56,334 bases of DNA from Mycobacterium sp. ST-F2 (GCF_001905655.1 NZ_JMHT01000036.1:1-56334); one strand, 5' to 3'; shown: positions 35,643-44,704, counted from the stretch's first letter. Numbers and translations are program-made. Notes: generated by a model not told the origin, from the sequence alone.

Positions 35643-37165
35643 GCCGTGACGAACTCCGCGGCCACGGCCGCGACACGCTCGCGGTCGGCGTCGACCAACC
35701 CGATCCGGGTACGGCGGTCCAGGATGTCGTCGGCCGTGAGTGCGCCCTCGTGCGTGACGGCGTACTCGAATTCGGCTCGGGTGACATCGATTCCGTCGGC
35801 TACCGGTTCGGTGGGGCGCTCGCACGTGGCGGCGGCGAATACGTTCGAGGCTTCGGCGCCGTAGCGCGCCAGTAATGACTCCGGCAGCCCCACAACACGA
35901 TTCATCGATACCGGGTTGTCCGGGGCACCGACCAGCGGCAGGTTCCGCGTCCGGCACTCCCCCGCACCGAGCCCGCGCAACGCCACCGCCCGGTCGAGCA
36001 CGTCCTCGGCCATGTACCGGTATTCGGTGAGCTTGCCGCCGATGACGCTGAGCACACCGTTGTCCGACTCGACGACGGCGTGATCGCGGGAGACGTCGGC
36101 GGTGTTGCCCTCACCGGTGTCGATCAACGGGCGCAGCCCGGCATACGCGCCGAGCACGTCTTCCGGACCCAGGCTCGTCGCCAGCGCGGTGTTGACGGTG
36201 TCGAGCAGGAACGTGATCTCGGCCGGAGTCGGTTCCGGCACATCGGGAATGGGGCCGGGCGCGTCCTCGTCGGTGAGTCCGAGGTAGACGCGGCCGAGCT
36301 GTTCGGGCATGGCGAAGATGAACCGGTTGAGCTCGCCGGGAATCGGAACCGTCAGGGCCGCAGTCGGATTGCCGAACGCCGCGGCATCGAACACCAGATG
36401 GGTGCCGCGACTGGGCCGCAGTTTGATCGCGCTGTCGAGTTCTCCGGCCCACACGCCGGCGGCATTGATCACCGCGCGGGCGCCCAGATCGAACGAGTCG
36501 CCGGTGAGCTGGTCGGTCAGCCGCACCGAGGTCCCGGTGGCATCCGACGCCGCCACCCGGGTCAGGATGCGGGCACCGTGCTGCGCGGCGGTGCGTGCCA
36601 CCGCGGTGACCAGGCGGGCGTCGTCGATCAACTGGCCGTCGTAGGCGAGCAGGGCACCGTCGAGTCCGTCGCGCCGGACGGCGGGCACCAGTTCAGCAGC
36701 GCGCGCCGCGTTGACCCGGCCCGACCGCGGCAGGACCGACGCCGAGGTGCCGGCCAGGCGCCGCAGTCCGTCGCCGGCGATGAAGCCCGTGCGCACCAAA
36801 GCCCTTGAGGCCCTGTTCATCCCGGGCAGCAACGGCACCAACTGCGGCATTGCGTGTACGAGGTGCGGGGCGTTGCGGCTCATCAGGATGCCGCGCTCGA
36901 TGGCGCTGCGCCGGGCGATGCCGATGTTGCCGGTCGCCAGGTAGCGCAGGCCGCCGTGCACCAGCTTGGAACTCCACCGGCTGGTGCCGAAGGCCAGGTC
37001 GTGCTTTTCCACCAGCACCGTCGAGAGCCCACGGCTCGCGGCATCCAGAGCTATGCCCACGCCGGTGATGCCACCGCCGATGACGACGACGTCGACCACG
37101 TCACCGTCGGCCAGTGCCGTCAGCTCGGAGGTACGGCGGGTGGCGTTGAGGGCACTGGTGGTCAT
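35639..37165 (-). CDS. glpD: Glycerol-3-phosphate dehydrogenase GlpD
   Basis: This 508-residue FAD-dependent enzyme oxidises glycerol-3-phosphate to dihydroxyacetone phosphate at the membrane and feeds the quinone pool. It has the dinucleotide fold VVVIGGGITGVGIALDAASRG, the GlpD block SRWSSKLVHGGLRYLATGNIG (in overlapping parts), and the C-terminal GGKLTEYRYMAEDVLD. I chose the ATG at 37165 (MTTSALNATRR); the longer reading is low-complexity and overlaps the TetR gene. The start overlaps the tetR stop by 4 nt (ATGA), so tetR and glpD form an operon. Confidence 0.94.
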   Translation of the reverse strand: MTTSALNATRRTSELTALADGDVVDVVVIGGGITGVGIALDAASRGLSTVLVEKHDLAFGTSRWSSKLVHGGLRYLATGNIGIARRSAIERGILMSRNAPHLVHAMPQLVPLLPGMNRASRALVRTGFIAGDGLRRLAGTSASVLPRSGRVNAARAAELVPAVRRDGLDGALLAYDGQLIDDARLVTAVARTAAQHGARILTRVAASDATGTSVRLTDQLTGDSFDLGARAVINAAGVWAGELDSAIKLRPSRGTHLVFDAAAFGNPTAALTVPIPGELNRFIFAMPEQLGRVYLGLTDEDAPGPIPDVPEPTPAEITFLLDTVNTALATSLGPEDVLGAYAGLRPLIDTGEGNTADVSRDHAVVESDNGVLSVIGGKLTEYRYMAEDVLDRAVALRGLGAGECRTRNLPLVGAPDNPVSMNRVVGLPESLLARYGAEASNVFAAATCERPTEPVADGIDVTRAEFEYAVTHEGALTADDILDRRTRIGLVDADRERVAAVAAEFVTA

Positions 37166-37746
37166 GGCTTCAGGTATCCGTTCAGGGAGTGAGCAAGTTC
37201 GATGTCCAGCGCGGCGACGTCGAGGACGGGCGCGACCATCTGCGCGGACTGGATGGCCGATTGAACGATCAGCAGGCACATGGCCGCGAGCTGCTTGGTG
37301 TCACCGGGGCGGACGCTACCGTCGGCCTGCGCGGTGGCCAGGGCGCCGGCCAGCACTTCGAGAAGAATCTGCTGGCTGGTGCCCATGCGCTCAGCGATGT
37401 AGACCATGGCCAGGGCCGGCGCGCTGCTCAGCACCGACATGATGACCTCGTCACCGCGCAGCTGCCCCGCCATGCCGACCATCCGTTGGACGATCGCCTC
37501 GCGGTCGGTGCCGCTGACCGTGACTTCGTTCAGCGCGTTGGTGATTCGTGCCGTCAGCAGTGCCGCGAGAATCGCCTGGGTGTCCGGCCAGCGCCGGTAC
37601 ACCGTCGGCCGGCTGACGCCGGCACGACGTGCGATCTCGGCCAACGTCACGCGATCCACGCCGAAGGCGATCACGCAGTCAGCCGCAGCGTCGATGATTC
37701 GGGCATCCAGGGAATCCCGAGCTTCATCGTTACTGATTGACATCAT
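37162..37746 (-). CDS. TetR-family transcriptional regulator
   Basis: This 194-residue regulator has an N-terminal TetR HTH (residues about 12-58, with RVTLAEIARRAGVSRPTVYRRW) and a helical ligand domain. Two adjacent ATGs (37746, 37743) can start it. It is translationally coupled to glpD and divergent from the FAD-binding oxidase with only 17 nt between them. The region fits overlapping leaderless promoters, so it probably represses both directions. The same order (regulator, glpD, flavoprotein, lipid kinase) occurs in M. tuberculosis Rv2249c-Rv2252. Confidence 0.9.
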   Translation of the reverse strand: MMSISNDEARDSLDARIIDAAADCVIAFGVDRVTLAEIARRAGVSRPTVYRRWPDTQAILAALLTARITNALNEVTVSGTDREAIVQRMVGMAGQLRGDEVIMSVLSSAPALAMVYIAERMGTSQQILLEVLAGALATAQADGSVRPGDTKQLAAMCLLIVQSAIQSAQMVAPVLDVAALDIELAHSLNGYLKP

Positions 37747-37763
37747 GTGTAATACTGTAACGC
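37747..37763. promoter_or_regulatory. 17-nt overlapping divergent promoter (tetR / flavoprotein)
   Basis: The whole divergent intergenic region is 17 nt. On the plus strand TACTGT lies 5 nt before the ATG at 37764, as in mycobacterial leaderless -10 elements. On the minus strand TACAGT lies 7 nt before the tetR ATG. Neither gene has a Shine-Dalgarno sequence. Confidence 0.5.
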
Positions 37764-39377
37764 ATGACCGCGACACGTGACCACCTCGAACCGCCGATGA
37801 AGTGGAACGCCTGGGGCGACCCCGCTGCAGCCAAGCCCCTGTCCGATGGCATCCGCGGCCTGCTGACCGCAGCCCTGGGCATCGACGCGGCTCCGGCGGA
37901 CGAGCTCGAGGCCGACCAGGTCACGTTGCGCCCGTCCGCCCTGGCAGATGCTGACCGCGTCGCACTCGCAGCGATCGTCGGAGACGAGTTCTGCCGCACC
38001 GACGACCACGACCGCCTGCTGCGGGCCGGCGGCAAGTCGACGCTGGACCTGTTGCGCCGCAAGGACACCGGCGAGCAGGATGCGCCGGACGCGATCCTGT
38101 TGCCGGGCAACGAAGAACAGATCGCGGCCATCCTGAGCTACTGCACCGACCACCGCATCGCGGTCGTCCCATTCGGCGGCGGCACCAGCGTCGTCGGCGG
38201 ACTCGACCCGATCCGGGGCGGTTTCAGCGCTGTCGTGTCGCTCGATCTGCGCCGCCTGGACCGCCTGGTGTCCATCGACAAGGAATCCGGCGAGGCCGAG
38301 CTGGAAGCCGGCGTCACCGGCCCGCGGGCCGAGGAACTGCTTGGCGCGGAAGGATTTTCGCTGGGCCACTTCCCCCAGAGCTTCGAGTTCGCCACCATCG
38401 GCGGGTTCGCCGCGACGCGCTCGTCAGGCCAGAACTCGGCGGGCTACAGCCGGTTCGACGACATGGTGCGCGGCCTGACCGTCGTCACCCCGGCCGGCGT
38501 GCTGGACCTCGGCCGGGCCCCGGCCTCGGCGGCCGGCCCCGACCTGCGTCAGCTGATCGTCGGCTCCGAGGGCACGTTCGGCGTCATCACCCGCGTCCGG
38601 GTCCGCGTGCACCCGGTGCCCGAGACCACCCGCTACGAGGCCTGGTCCTTCCCCGACTTCGCCACCGGCGCAGCGGCTTTGCGCGCCGTCGTCCAGAACG
38701 GCACCGGCCCGACGGTCATCCGACTGTCCGACGAGGTCGAGACCGGCATCAACCTCGCGACCACCGAGAGCATCGGCGAGCAGACCATCACCGGCGGCTG
38801 CCTGGCCATCACCTTGTTCGAAGGCACTGCGGCACACACCGAAAGCCGCCACGAGGAAACCCGCGCGCTGCTGGCCGCCCAGGGCGGCACGTCGCTCGGC
38901 GAGGCCCCGGCCCGCGCCTGGCAGCACGGGCGGTTCGGTGCGCCGTACCTGCGTGACTCACTGCTGTCGGCGGGCGCCCTGTGCGAGACCCTGGAAACCG
39001 CGACGACGTGGTCCAACGTGCCGGCGCTGAAGGCCGCGGTCACCGAGGCACTGACGACGTCACTGCAGGAAAGTGGCACACCGGCTTTGGTCATGTGCCA
39101 CATCTCGCACGTCTACCCCACCGGCGCCTCGCTGTACTTCACGGTGGTCGCCGGCCAGCGCGGCAACCCCATCGAGCAGTGGCGCGCGGCGAAAACCGCT
39201 GCGTCCGAGGCCATGGTGCGCTGCGGTGCCACCATAACCCACCACCACGCGGTCGGTGCCGATCACAAGCCGTGGATGACCGCCGAGGTCGGCGACCTGG
39301 GTGTCGAGGTTCTGCGCGCGGTGAAGAATGTGCTCGACCCCGGTGGAATCCTCAACCCGGGCAAGCTGATCCCATGA
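37764..39377 (+). CDS. FAD-binding oxidase, alkyl-DHAP synthase-like
   Basis: This 537-residue FAD-binding type 4 (VAO-family) flavoprotein has the FAD motif PFGGGTSVVGG near residue 138, the block SLGHFPQSFEFATIGGFAATRSSGQNS (in family segments), and a C-terminal DPGGILNPGKLIP. The closest recognised group is alkyldihydroxyacetonephosphate synthase/AGPS-like proteins; in mycobacteria (Rv2251) the substrate is not established. It overlaps the lipid kinase by ATGA and is divergent from tetR-glpD. All three enzymes handle glycerol-phosphate-type metabolites, which hints at ether or glycerol lipid metabolism. Confidence 0.85.
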   Translation: MTATRDHLEPPMKWNAWGDPAAAKPLSDGIRGLLTAALGIDAAPADELEADQVTLRPSALADADRVALAAIVGDEFCRTDDHDRLLRAGGKSTLDLLRRKDTGEQDAPDAILLPGNEEQIAAILSYCTDHRIAVVPFGGGTSVVGGLDPIRGGFSAVVSLDLRRLDRLVSIDKESGEAELEAGVTGPRAEELLGAEGFSLGHFPQSFEFATIGGFAATRSSGQNSAGYSRFDDMVRGLTVVTPAGVLDLGRAPASAAGPDLRQLIVGSEGTFGVITRVRVRVHPVPETTRYEAWSFPDFATGAAALRAVVQNGTGPTVIRLSDEVETGINLATTESIGEQTITGGCLAITLFEGTAAHTESRHEETRALLAAQGGTSLGEAPARAWQHGRFGAPYLRDSLLSAGALCETLETATTWSNVPALKAAVTEALTTSLQESGTPALVMCHISHVYPTGASLYFTVVAGQRGNPIEQWRAAKTAASEAMVRCGATITHHHAVGADHKPWMTAEVGDLGVEVLRAVKNVLDPGGILNPGKLIP

Positions 39378-40276
39378 CAGGCACGCTCCAGCGAGTCACC
39401 CTGCTGACCAACCCCGCCTCCGGCCAAGGCCGGGGATCCGCGGCGGCCCAGCGCGCTGTCGTGCGACTGCAACGTCGTGGCGTCGACGTGGTCGAGCTGA
39501 TCGGATCCGACGCTGCCCATGCTCGGCAGCTGCTCGACGAAGCACTCGACCACGGCACCGACGCGGTGGTGGTGGCCGGTGGTGACGGCATCATTTCCCT
39601 TGCGCTGCAAGCACTTGCACAGGGCGATGTGCCGCTGGGCATCATTCCCGCGGGCACTGGCAACGACCACGCCCGCGAATTCGGGATTCCGCGTGATGAC
39701 CCGGAAGCCGCCGCGGACATCATCGCGACAGGCCGTACCCGCACCATCGACCTGGGCCGGATCGAGGGAGCCGACGGCACCGTCCGCTGGTTCGGCACGG
39801 TGATGTCGGCGGGATTCGACTCGCTGGTCACCGATCGCGCCAACCGGATGACGTGGCCGCGAGGCCGGATGCGCTACAACACCGCGATGCTGGTGGAATT
39901 GTCACAGCTGCGGATGCATACGGCCCGGGTCAGTTTCGACGGCGGTCCCGAGCAGGAAATCCCCGTGACGCTGGCAACTTTCGGCAACGGCAAGAGCTAT
40001 GGCGGCGGCATGCTGATCTGCCCGGGCGCCGATCTGAGTGACGGTCTGCTCGACGTCACGATGGCGGCCTCGGCTTCACGGACCAAGTTGATCCGGCTGT
40101 TCCCGACAGTGTTCAAGGGCACCCATGTCCACCTTGACGAGGTGACCACGAGACGCGCCCGCACCGTCACCATCGACGTCCCCGGGATCAACGCCTACGC
40201 CGACGGCGAATTCGTGTGCCCGCTGCCGGTGACGGTGTCCGCGGTACCGGCAGCGCTACAGGTTCTGGTTCCGTAG
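39374..40276 (+). CDS. Diacylglycerol/lipid kinase family protein
   Basis: This 300-residue enzyme of the DAGK catalytic-domain family starts at an ATG overlapping the flavoprotein stop. It has the NASGQGR-type opening (LTNPASGQGRGS), the nucleotide motif VVAGGDGIISLALQAL near residue 70, PAGTGNDHAREFG near 95, and DGLLDVTMAAS near 225. The M. tuberculosis orthologue (Rv2252) is described as a lipid kinase influencing phosphatidylinositol mannoside metabolism. Longer in-frame readings run antisense to the flavoprotein frame and were dropped. Expected to be a cytosolic or membrane-associated enzyme. Confidence 0.9.
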   Translation: MTGTLQRVTLLTNPASGQGRGSAAAQRAVVRLQRRGVDVVELIGSDAAHARQLLDEALDHGTDAVVVAGGDGIISLALQALAQGDVPLGIIPAGTGNDHAREFGIPRDDPEAAADIIATGRTRTIDLGRIEGADGTVRWFGTVMSAGFDSLVTDRANRMTWPRGRMRYNTAMLVELSQLRMHTARVSFDGGPEQEIPVTLATFGNGKSYGGGMLICPGADLSDGLLDVTMAASASRTKLIRLFPTVFKGTHVHLDEVTTRRARTVTIDVPGINAYADGEFVCPLPVTVSAVPAALQVLVP

Positions 40277-40286
40277 TCTGAAGCGC

Positions 40287-40583
40287 GTGGATTGGGAGTT
40301 CGAGGCCGAGGTGTTCCAATGGCGCGGCCCCGCACCGTATTTCTTCGTGGCCACACCCGAGGACATCGACGCCTTCCTGCACGACCATCTCGGTGAACTG
40401 ACCTACGGCTGGGGCTGCATTCCGGCGCAGGTGCGCATCGGCGCCACCGAGATGCAGACGTCATTGATGCCGAAAGACGACGTATACCTGGTGCCACTGA
40501 AGGTGGCGTTGCGGCGGGCGGAGGGCATCGACGACGGCGACGTCGTGTCGCTGCGGCTTTCGGTGGCCTTCAATCCTGCGTAG
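40287..40583 (+). CDS. DUF1905 family protein
   Basis: This 98-residue protein starts at a GTG and has the DUF1905 pattern: FEAEVFQWRGPAPYFFVATP, WGCIPAQVRIGATEMQTSLMP, YLVPLKVALRRAEGIDDGDVVSLRLSV. It is 10 nt behind the lipid kinase and probably co-transcribed. The 3' end overlaps the convergent TetR gene by 14 nt. Function unknown. Confidence 0.8.
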   Translation: MDWEFEAEVFQWRGPAPYFFVATPEDIDAFLHDHLGELTYGWGCIPAQVRIGATEMQTSLMPKDDVYLVPLKVALRRAEGIDDGDVVSLRLSVAFNPA

Positions 40584-41208
40584 CCGCAAGGAGCGCAAGC
40601 AGATTCATCAACCGCGTGATGGCACCGGTGACCGGTCGCGCGGGCAATGTCGGATCGACCGCACGTTGAATCCCGAGCCCGATGCCGGCGCTGAGAAAGA
40701 GGTTGCCGATGTCGTCGAAGCTGTCGATCACCCCGGCAGCCACCATCTGCTCTTCACCGAGCCCCAAATCGACTGCGAGCGAGCGCAATACATCGACCAC
40801 CATCTGGGCTGCTTCGTTGCGTAGGTCCGTGACCATCTGACCCAGCTCGGGATCGTTGCGCGACAGCACCACGAATTCGAGTTCCAGCATCGTCCAGCCC
40901 ACGTCGCCGGCGGTGCGCTCCAGCCACGCGTTGACCGCCTCGACACGGCTCGGGACGTCGGCGTCCGACATCGCCAGTTCGGACATCTCGGAGAACTTCT
41001 CGCGGTGGATGGCCTCCAGCACTTCCCGACACAAGACGGGCTTGCTGCCGAAGTTCGAATACACCGCGCCCTTGCTGTAGCCGGCGTCGTCAGCGATGTC
41101 CTCGAGGCTGGTCGATGCGTATCCGTGCTTGAGAAACCGGGCCTTGGCCGCGTCCAGTAGCTCAGCGCGCGTCTGTTCCTGACGCTGCACCCTGGTCAAC
41201 CTCGGCAT
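40570..41208 (-). CDS. TetR-family regulator of the SDR-patatin-BVMO operon
   Basis: This 212-residue TetR regulator has an N-terminal HTH (residues about 20-62, with TSLEDIADDAGYSKGAVYSNFGSK) and a helical sensor domain. It is divergent from the SDR-patatin-monooxygenase operon. Two tandem copies of an imperfect palindrome (GATACCG, 2 nt, AGTA) sit in the 115-bp intergenic region, fitting a TetR operator. The likely ligand is a fatty or hydrophobic substrate of the operon, but the sequence does not show it. Confidence 0.9.
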   Translation of the reverse strand: MPRLTRVQRQEQTRAELLDAAKARFLKHGYASTSLEDIADDAGYSKGAVYSNFGSKPVLCREVLEAIHREKFSEMSELAMSDADVPSRVEAVNAWLERTAGDVGWTMLELEFVVLSRNDPELGQMVTDLRNEAAQMVVDVLRSLAVDLGLGEEQMVAAGVIDSFDDIGNLFLSAGIGLGIQRAVDPTLPARPVTGAITRLMNLLALLAATQD

Positions 41209-41229
41209 ACATCGATGTTAGTCGTTTGC

Positions 41230-41277
41230 GATACCGCGAGTACTGGCTTTACCGGGAGGATTCGGATACCGTCAGTA
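41230..41277. promoter_or_regulatory. Tandem TetR-type operator motifs
   Basis: GATACCGCGAGTA at 41230-41242 is repeated as GATACCGTCAGTA at 41265-41277, with starts spaced 35 bp. Each is an imperfect palindrome (ATACC/AGTAT-type ends). They lie between the divergent TetR and SDR genes, upstream of the SDR start at 41324. Confidence 0.55.
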
Positions 41278-41323
41278 TGCGAATGCAGCCAAAGGGCTTC
41301 TACCAGCAGATTCGAGGCTATCG

Positions 41324-42208
41324 ATGCAGCTAGTGCGACGATCAGTGCCGCTCGACGGCGCCACCGTCATCATCACGGGAGGCGCCAGGGGCATCGGCGC
41401 CAAGACCGCCGAACTCTTCTCACAACACGGTGCCAATGTCTGGATCGGCGACGTCGACGCCGATATCGCACAGCAGACGGCCACGAGAATCCCCCGCTGT
41501 CGCAGCGCGCGACTGGACGTCACCCGGCGTGACTCGTGGGACCAGTTCGTCGGGCAGGTGCTCAAGGAATCCGGCCGCATCGACGTCCTCATCAACAACG
41601 CCGGTGTGATGCCGCTGGGCGCCTTCGAGACCGAGGCCGAGGCCACGACCGACCTGATCCTCGACGTCAACGTCCGGGGCGTCCTGAACGGCATGCGAGC
41701 CGTGATCCCACTGATGATCACGCGCGGCAGCGGCCACGTCGTGAACGTGGCATCGATGGCCGGCATGATCCCCGTCCCGGGCATGGTCACCTACAACGCC
41801 AGCAAGTTCGCCGCCGTCGGCGCGTCACTGGCGGCGCGCACCGAATACGCCGGAACCGGCGTCACCGTATGTGCCGTACTGCCCTCGGCGGTACGCACCG
41901 AACTCGCATCCGGCGTCCAACTCGGCGGCGGCATGCCGACGGTCGACCCCGAAGATGTCGCGCAGGCCATCCTGAAGACATTGCGCACCAAGGCCGCCCG
42001 CACCTCGGTACCTGGGTGGGTGGCACCCGGCTGGGCCCTGATCGACGCACTGGTCCCCGAGTTCATCCAGCGCGCGGGCCGCTCGCTCATCGACGACCGC
42101 CGCGCCCTGACCGCCCTGGACCCGGTCGGCCGCTCGGCCTACTTGGACCGGATCGAACGGCAGTCGAAAGACCATGACGCCGAGTCGCACTCGGAAGCAG
42201 GACGATGA
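41324..42208 (+). CDS. Short-chain dehydrogenase/reductase
   Basis: This 294-residue classical SDR has the cofactor loop TGGARGIG, NNAGVMPLG, catalytic Ser in NVASMAGM, and YNASK (Tyr/Lys). It also has a longer C-terminal part (about 225-294). The first of three overlapping genes (the patatin start overlaps its stop by ATGA). Related mycobacterial SDRs (SadH-like) in mymA-type operons oxidise alcohols from fatty-acid modification; substrate here is inferred only by context. Controlled by the divergent TetR. Confidence 0.9.
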   Translation: MQLVRRSVPLDGATVIITGGARGIGAKTAELFSQHGANVWIGDVDADIAQQTATRIPRCRSARLDVTRRDSWDQFVGQVLKESGRIDVLINNAGVMPLGAFETEAEATTDLILDVNVRGVLNGMRAVIPLMITRGSGHVVNVASMAGMIPVPGMVTYNASKFAAVGASLAARTEYAGTGVTVCAVLPSAVRTELASGVQLGGGMPTVDPEDVAQAILKTLRTKAARTSVPGWVAPGWALIDALVPEFIQRAGRSLIDDRRALTALDPVGRSAYLDRIERQSKDHDAESHSEAGR

Positions 42209-43119
42209 AGCGGGCACTGGTCATCGGTTGCGGTGGGACCATCGGCGGAGCGTGGATCGTGGCGGTGCTGCACGCACTGCAGGAGCAGACCGGTTGGGAC
42301 CCGCGGGAAGCCTCTGTGCTGCAAGGCACCTCGGCCGGCGCCGAGATGGTCACCATGCTCGGGGGCGGTGCGTCCGTCGACGACCTGGTGGCCATGCACC
42401 GGGGCACCAGCACCGATGAACGCCTGATCCGGCATATCAACGCGACACCGCCGAGCCTGCCGCCGTTGCCGTCACCCCGGTTGCTGAACCCCGGGCTGCT
42501 GCGCAGCCAGAGCGGCCTGGCCGCCGTCACCGGCATCGCACCGACCGGCCGCGCCGACTCGGACTGGTTGGAGGAATTGGCTGCCGGGTTCGCCGACGCC
42601 TCCGGGTGGGTACCGCACCCGGGCGCGCGCATGGTGGCCTTCGACTACCAGCGCGGCGAGCGCGTGGCGTTCGGCGCGCCTGACGCTCCGAAAGCGACTG
42701 CAGGACAAGCACTCCGGGCCTCATGGGGCGTCCCCGGCTGGATGCCGCCGGTCAGCATCGGTGACCGCACGTTCGTCGACGGTGGCGCCGCGTCCACCGC
42801 GTCGGTCGACCTCATCTCCCCCGATGATGCCGACCTGATCTACGTCATCACCCCGATGGCATCCGAAAGCGGCGTTCGTGCACCGGGATTGGGTGGCATC
42901 ATCGAAGATCGATTGCTCCGCCGCCCCATGTCCGCCGGGCTCGACGCCGAGGTTGCCACCGCACGCAGCCGCGGCATCGAGGTGGTCGTGATCCGCCCGG
43001 ACGCTGCCGACCTGGCCGGCCTCGGCGCCAACTTCATGCTGCGCAGCCGCCGGCGCGCGGCCTTCGAATCCGCCATGACCACCGCACCGGCGACGGTGCG
43101 TCGAGCTTGGGAGTCCTGA
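42205..43119 (+). CDS. Patatin-like phospholipase
   Basis: This 304-residue patatin domain protein has the oxyanion block GCGGTIGGAW, the nucleophile elbow GTSAG (GxSxG, Ser near residue 43), and the catalytic Asp in DGGAASTASVDL near residue 192. The enzyme would hydrolyse acyl esters or phospholipids. It starts in an ATGA overlap with the SDR, and its stop overlaps the monooxygenase start in TGATG. No signal peptide is visible, so a cytosolic location is likely. Confidence 0.9.
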   Translation: MKRALVIGCGGTIGGAWIVAVLHALQEQTGWDPREASVLQGTSAGAEMVTMLGGGASVDDLVAMHRGTSTDERLIRHINATPPSLPPLPSPRLLNPGLLRSQSGLAAVTGIAPTGRADSDWLEELAAGFADASGWVPHPGARMVAFDYQRGERVAFGAPDAPKATAGQALRASWGVPGWMPPVSIGDRTFVDGGAASTASVDLISPDDADLIYVITPMASESGVRAPGLGGIIEDRLLRRPMSAGLDAEVATARSRGIEVVVIRPDAADLAGLGANFMLRSRRRAAFESAMTTAPATVRRAWES

Positions 43120-44576
43120 TGAGCAACCGTGATCCGCGCATCGTCATCATCGGCGCCGGTGTCGCCGGCATCGCCTCGGCGTACACCTTCCAGCAGGCCG
43201 GGTTCACCAACTTCACCATCCTGGAGAAGGGTTCGGACGTCGGCGGAGTCTGGCACTGGAACCGGTATCCCGGGCTGACGTGCGACGTGCCATCGCACAT
43301 CTACCAGTTCGCCTTCGCCCCCAAGCCGGACTGGAGCCATGTCTGGGCGGGCGGCCAGGAGATTCAGGAATATCACCGTGCCGTCGTCGAGCGGTTCGGC
43401 CTCGACAACCACCTGCGACTGGGCACCGAAGTGACCGCGCTGCACTACGACCAGGACACGCACGCCTGGACGGTCACCACCGAGAACGACACGCTGACAG
43501 CCGATTTCGTCATCTGTGCCACCGGCGTGCTGCACCACCCCTTCACCCCGGACATCCCCGGCATGGACACGTTCAACGGGACCGTCGTGCATACCGCCCG
43601 GTGGGACCCCGAGCTGAAGACCGCGGGCAAGCGCATCGCCGTGATCGGCACCGGATCGACCGGGGTTCAGGTGGTTTCGGCGCTGCAGCCCGAGGCCGGA
43701 AAGGTGCTGCATTTCGCGCGGTCGCCGCAGTGGATGCTCTGGGCACCGATGAAGTTGCCACAACTGGGTGCGGTCACCGCGCTGCTGCGTGCCGTGCCGC
43801 ACCTGCACCAGGCGATCGCCGAGCGCATACCGCTCTGGGGCTCGAGCGTTCTTGTCGACATCGTGACCAAGCCGACGTGGCGCCGGAAGCTGGTGCAGCA
43901 GTATGCGCGCCTCAGCCTGCGGGCCCAGATTCGCGACCCGCAGCTGCGTGCCGAGCTGACGCCCGACTACCAGCCGCTGTGCAAACGGCAGGTGCTGTCC
44001 GGCACGTACTACCAAGCGATCACGGCCCCCAACGCTGAGTTGGTCACCGACCGCATCGCCGAATTCACCCCGACCGGTATCCGCACCACCGATGGTGCGC
44101 ATCACGAGATCGATATCGCCGTGCTGGCCACCGGTTTTCAGGCGCACAACTACATGCGCCCGATGCACGTGGTGGGCCGCGACGGCGTCACCCTCGACGA
44201 CGCGTGGGTCAAGGGCCCGCGCGCCTACCGGATGACCGCGATCCCGGGCTTCCCGAATCTGTTCACCGTGCTCGGCCCGAACTCTCCGACGGGGTCCATC
44301 TCACTGCAGTACACCGCCGAACTGACGGCGCGGTACATCGTGAAGTGGCTCAAGCGGTTCGAGCGCGGCGAGATCAACGAGGTCGAGGTGACCGAGGAGG
44401 CCACCGACGAGTTCAACGCCGCGGCGGTCGAGGCCATGGAGCCGACGGTGTGGAACACGGGCTGCAATTCCTGGTACTTCAGCGAGGGCGGCAGCATCGA
44501 CCTGTGGCCGTTCGACGTCGCCACGATCACCAGCATGCTGAGCGAGCCGGAGCCCGAGCACTACCGGGTGAGTTGA
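43119..44576 (+). CDS. Flavin-containing Baeyer-Villiger-type monooxygenase
   Basis: This 485-residue class B flavin monooxygenase has the FAD motif IVIIGAGVAGIASAY at the N-terminus, the BVMO fingerprint FNGTVVHTARWD (FxGxxxHxxxWD), and the NADP motif IAVIGTGSTGVQVV near residue 180. The conserved LATGF/NLFTVLGPNSP segment lies late in the chain. It shares operon type (SDR, hydrolase, BVMO, TetR) with the M. tuberculosis mymA locus, which modifies fatty acids for the envelope. I take the ATG at 43119, which overlaps the patatin stop. Last gene of its operon, followed by a hairpin. Confidence 0.92.
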   Translation: MSNRDPRIVIIGAGVAGIASAYTFQQAGFTNFTILEKGSDVGGVWHWNRYPGLTCDVPSHIYQFAFAPKPDWSHVWAGGQEIQEYHRAVVERFGLDNHLRLGTEVTALHYDQDTHAWTVTTENDTLTADFVICATGVLHHPFTPDIPGMDTFNGTVVHTARWDPELKTAGKRIAVIGTGSTGVQVVSALQPEAGKVLHFARSPQWMLWAPMKLPQLGAVTALLRAVPHLHQAIAERIPLWGSSVLVDIVTKPTWRRKLVQQYARLSLRAQIRDPQLRAELTPDYQPLCKRQVLSGTYYQAITAPNAELVTDRIAEFTPTGIRTTDGAHHEIDIAVLATGFQAHNYMRPMHVVGRDGVTLDDAWVKGPRAYRMTAIPGFPNLFTVLGPNSPTGSISLQYTAELTARYIVKWLKRFERGEINEVEVTEEATDEFNAAAVEAMEPTVWNTGCNSWYFSEGGSIDLWPFDVATITSMLSEPEPEHYRVS

Positions 44577-44632
44577 TCGCAACGATCAGTACTTCCGGGC
44601 AGCGCGCAACCGGGTGACATATTCGATCTGGG

Positions 44633-44670
44633 GCCGTCAACTTTCCTTGGCGTCAAGGAAAGTTGACGGC
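44633..44670 (+). terminator. Perfect 16-bp hairpin after the monooxygenase operon
   Basis: Arms at 44633-44648 and 44655-44670 are exactly complementary over 16 bp with a 6-nt loop (GGCGTC). It lies 56 nt after the monooxygenase stop and 34 nt before the end of the convergent DUF3145 gene, so it may terminate transcription in both directions. No T-run follows. Confidence 0.75.
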
Positions 44671-44704
44671 TCTGGGCCGAACATGCCAAGGGAGACCGCC
44701 GGAA

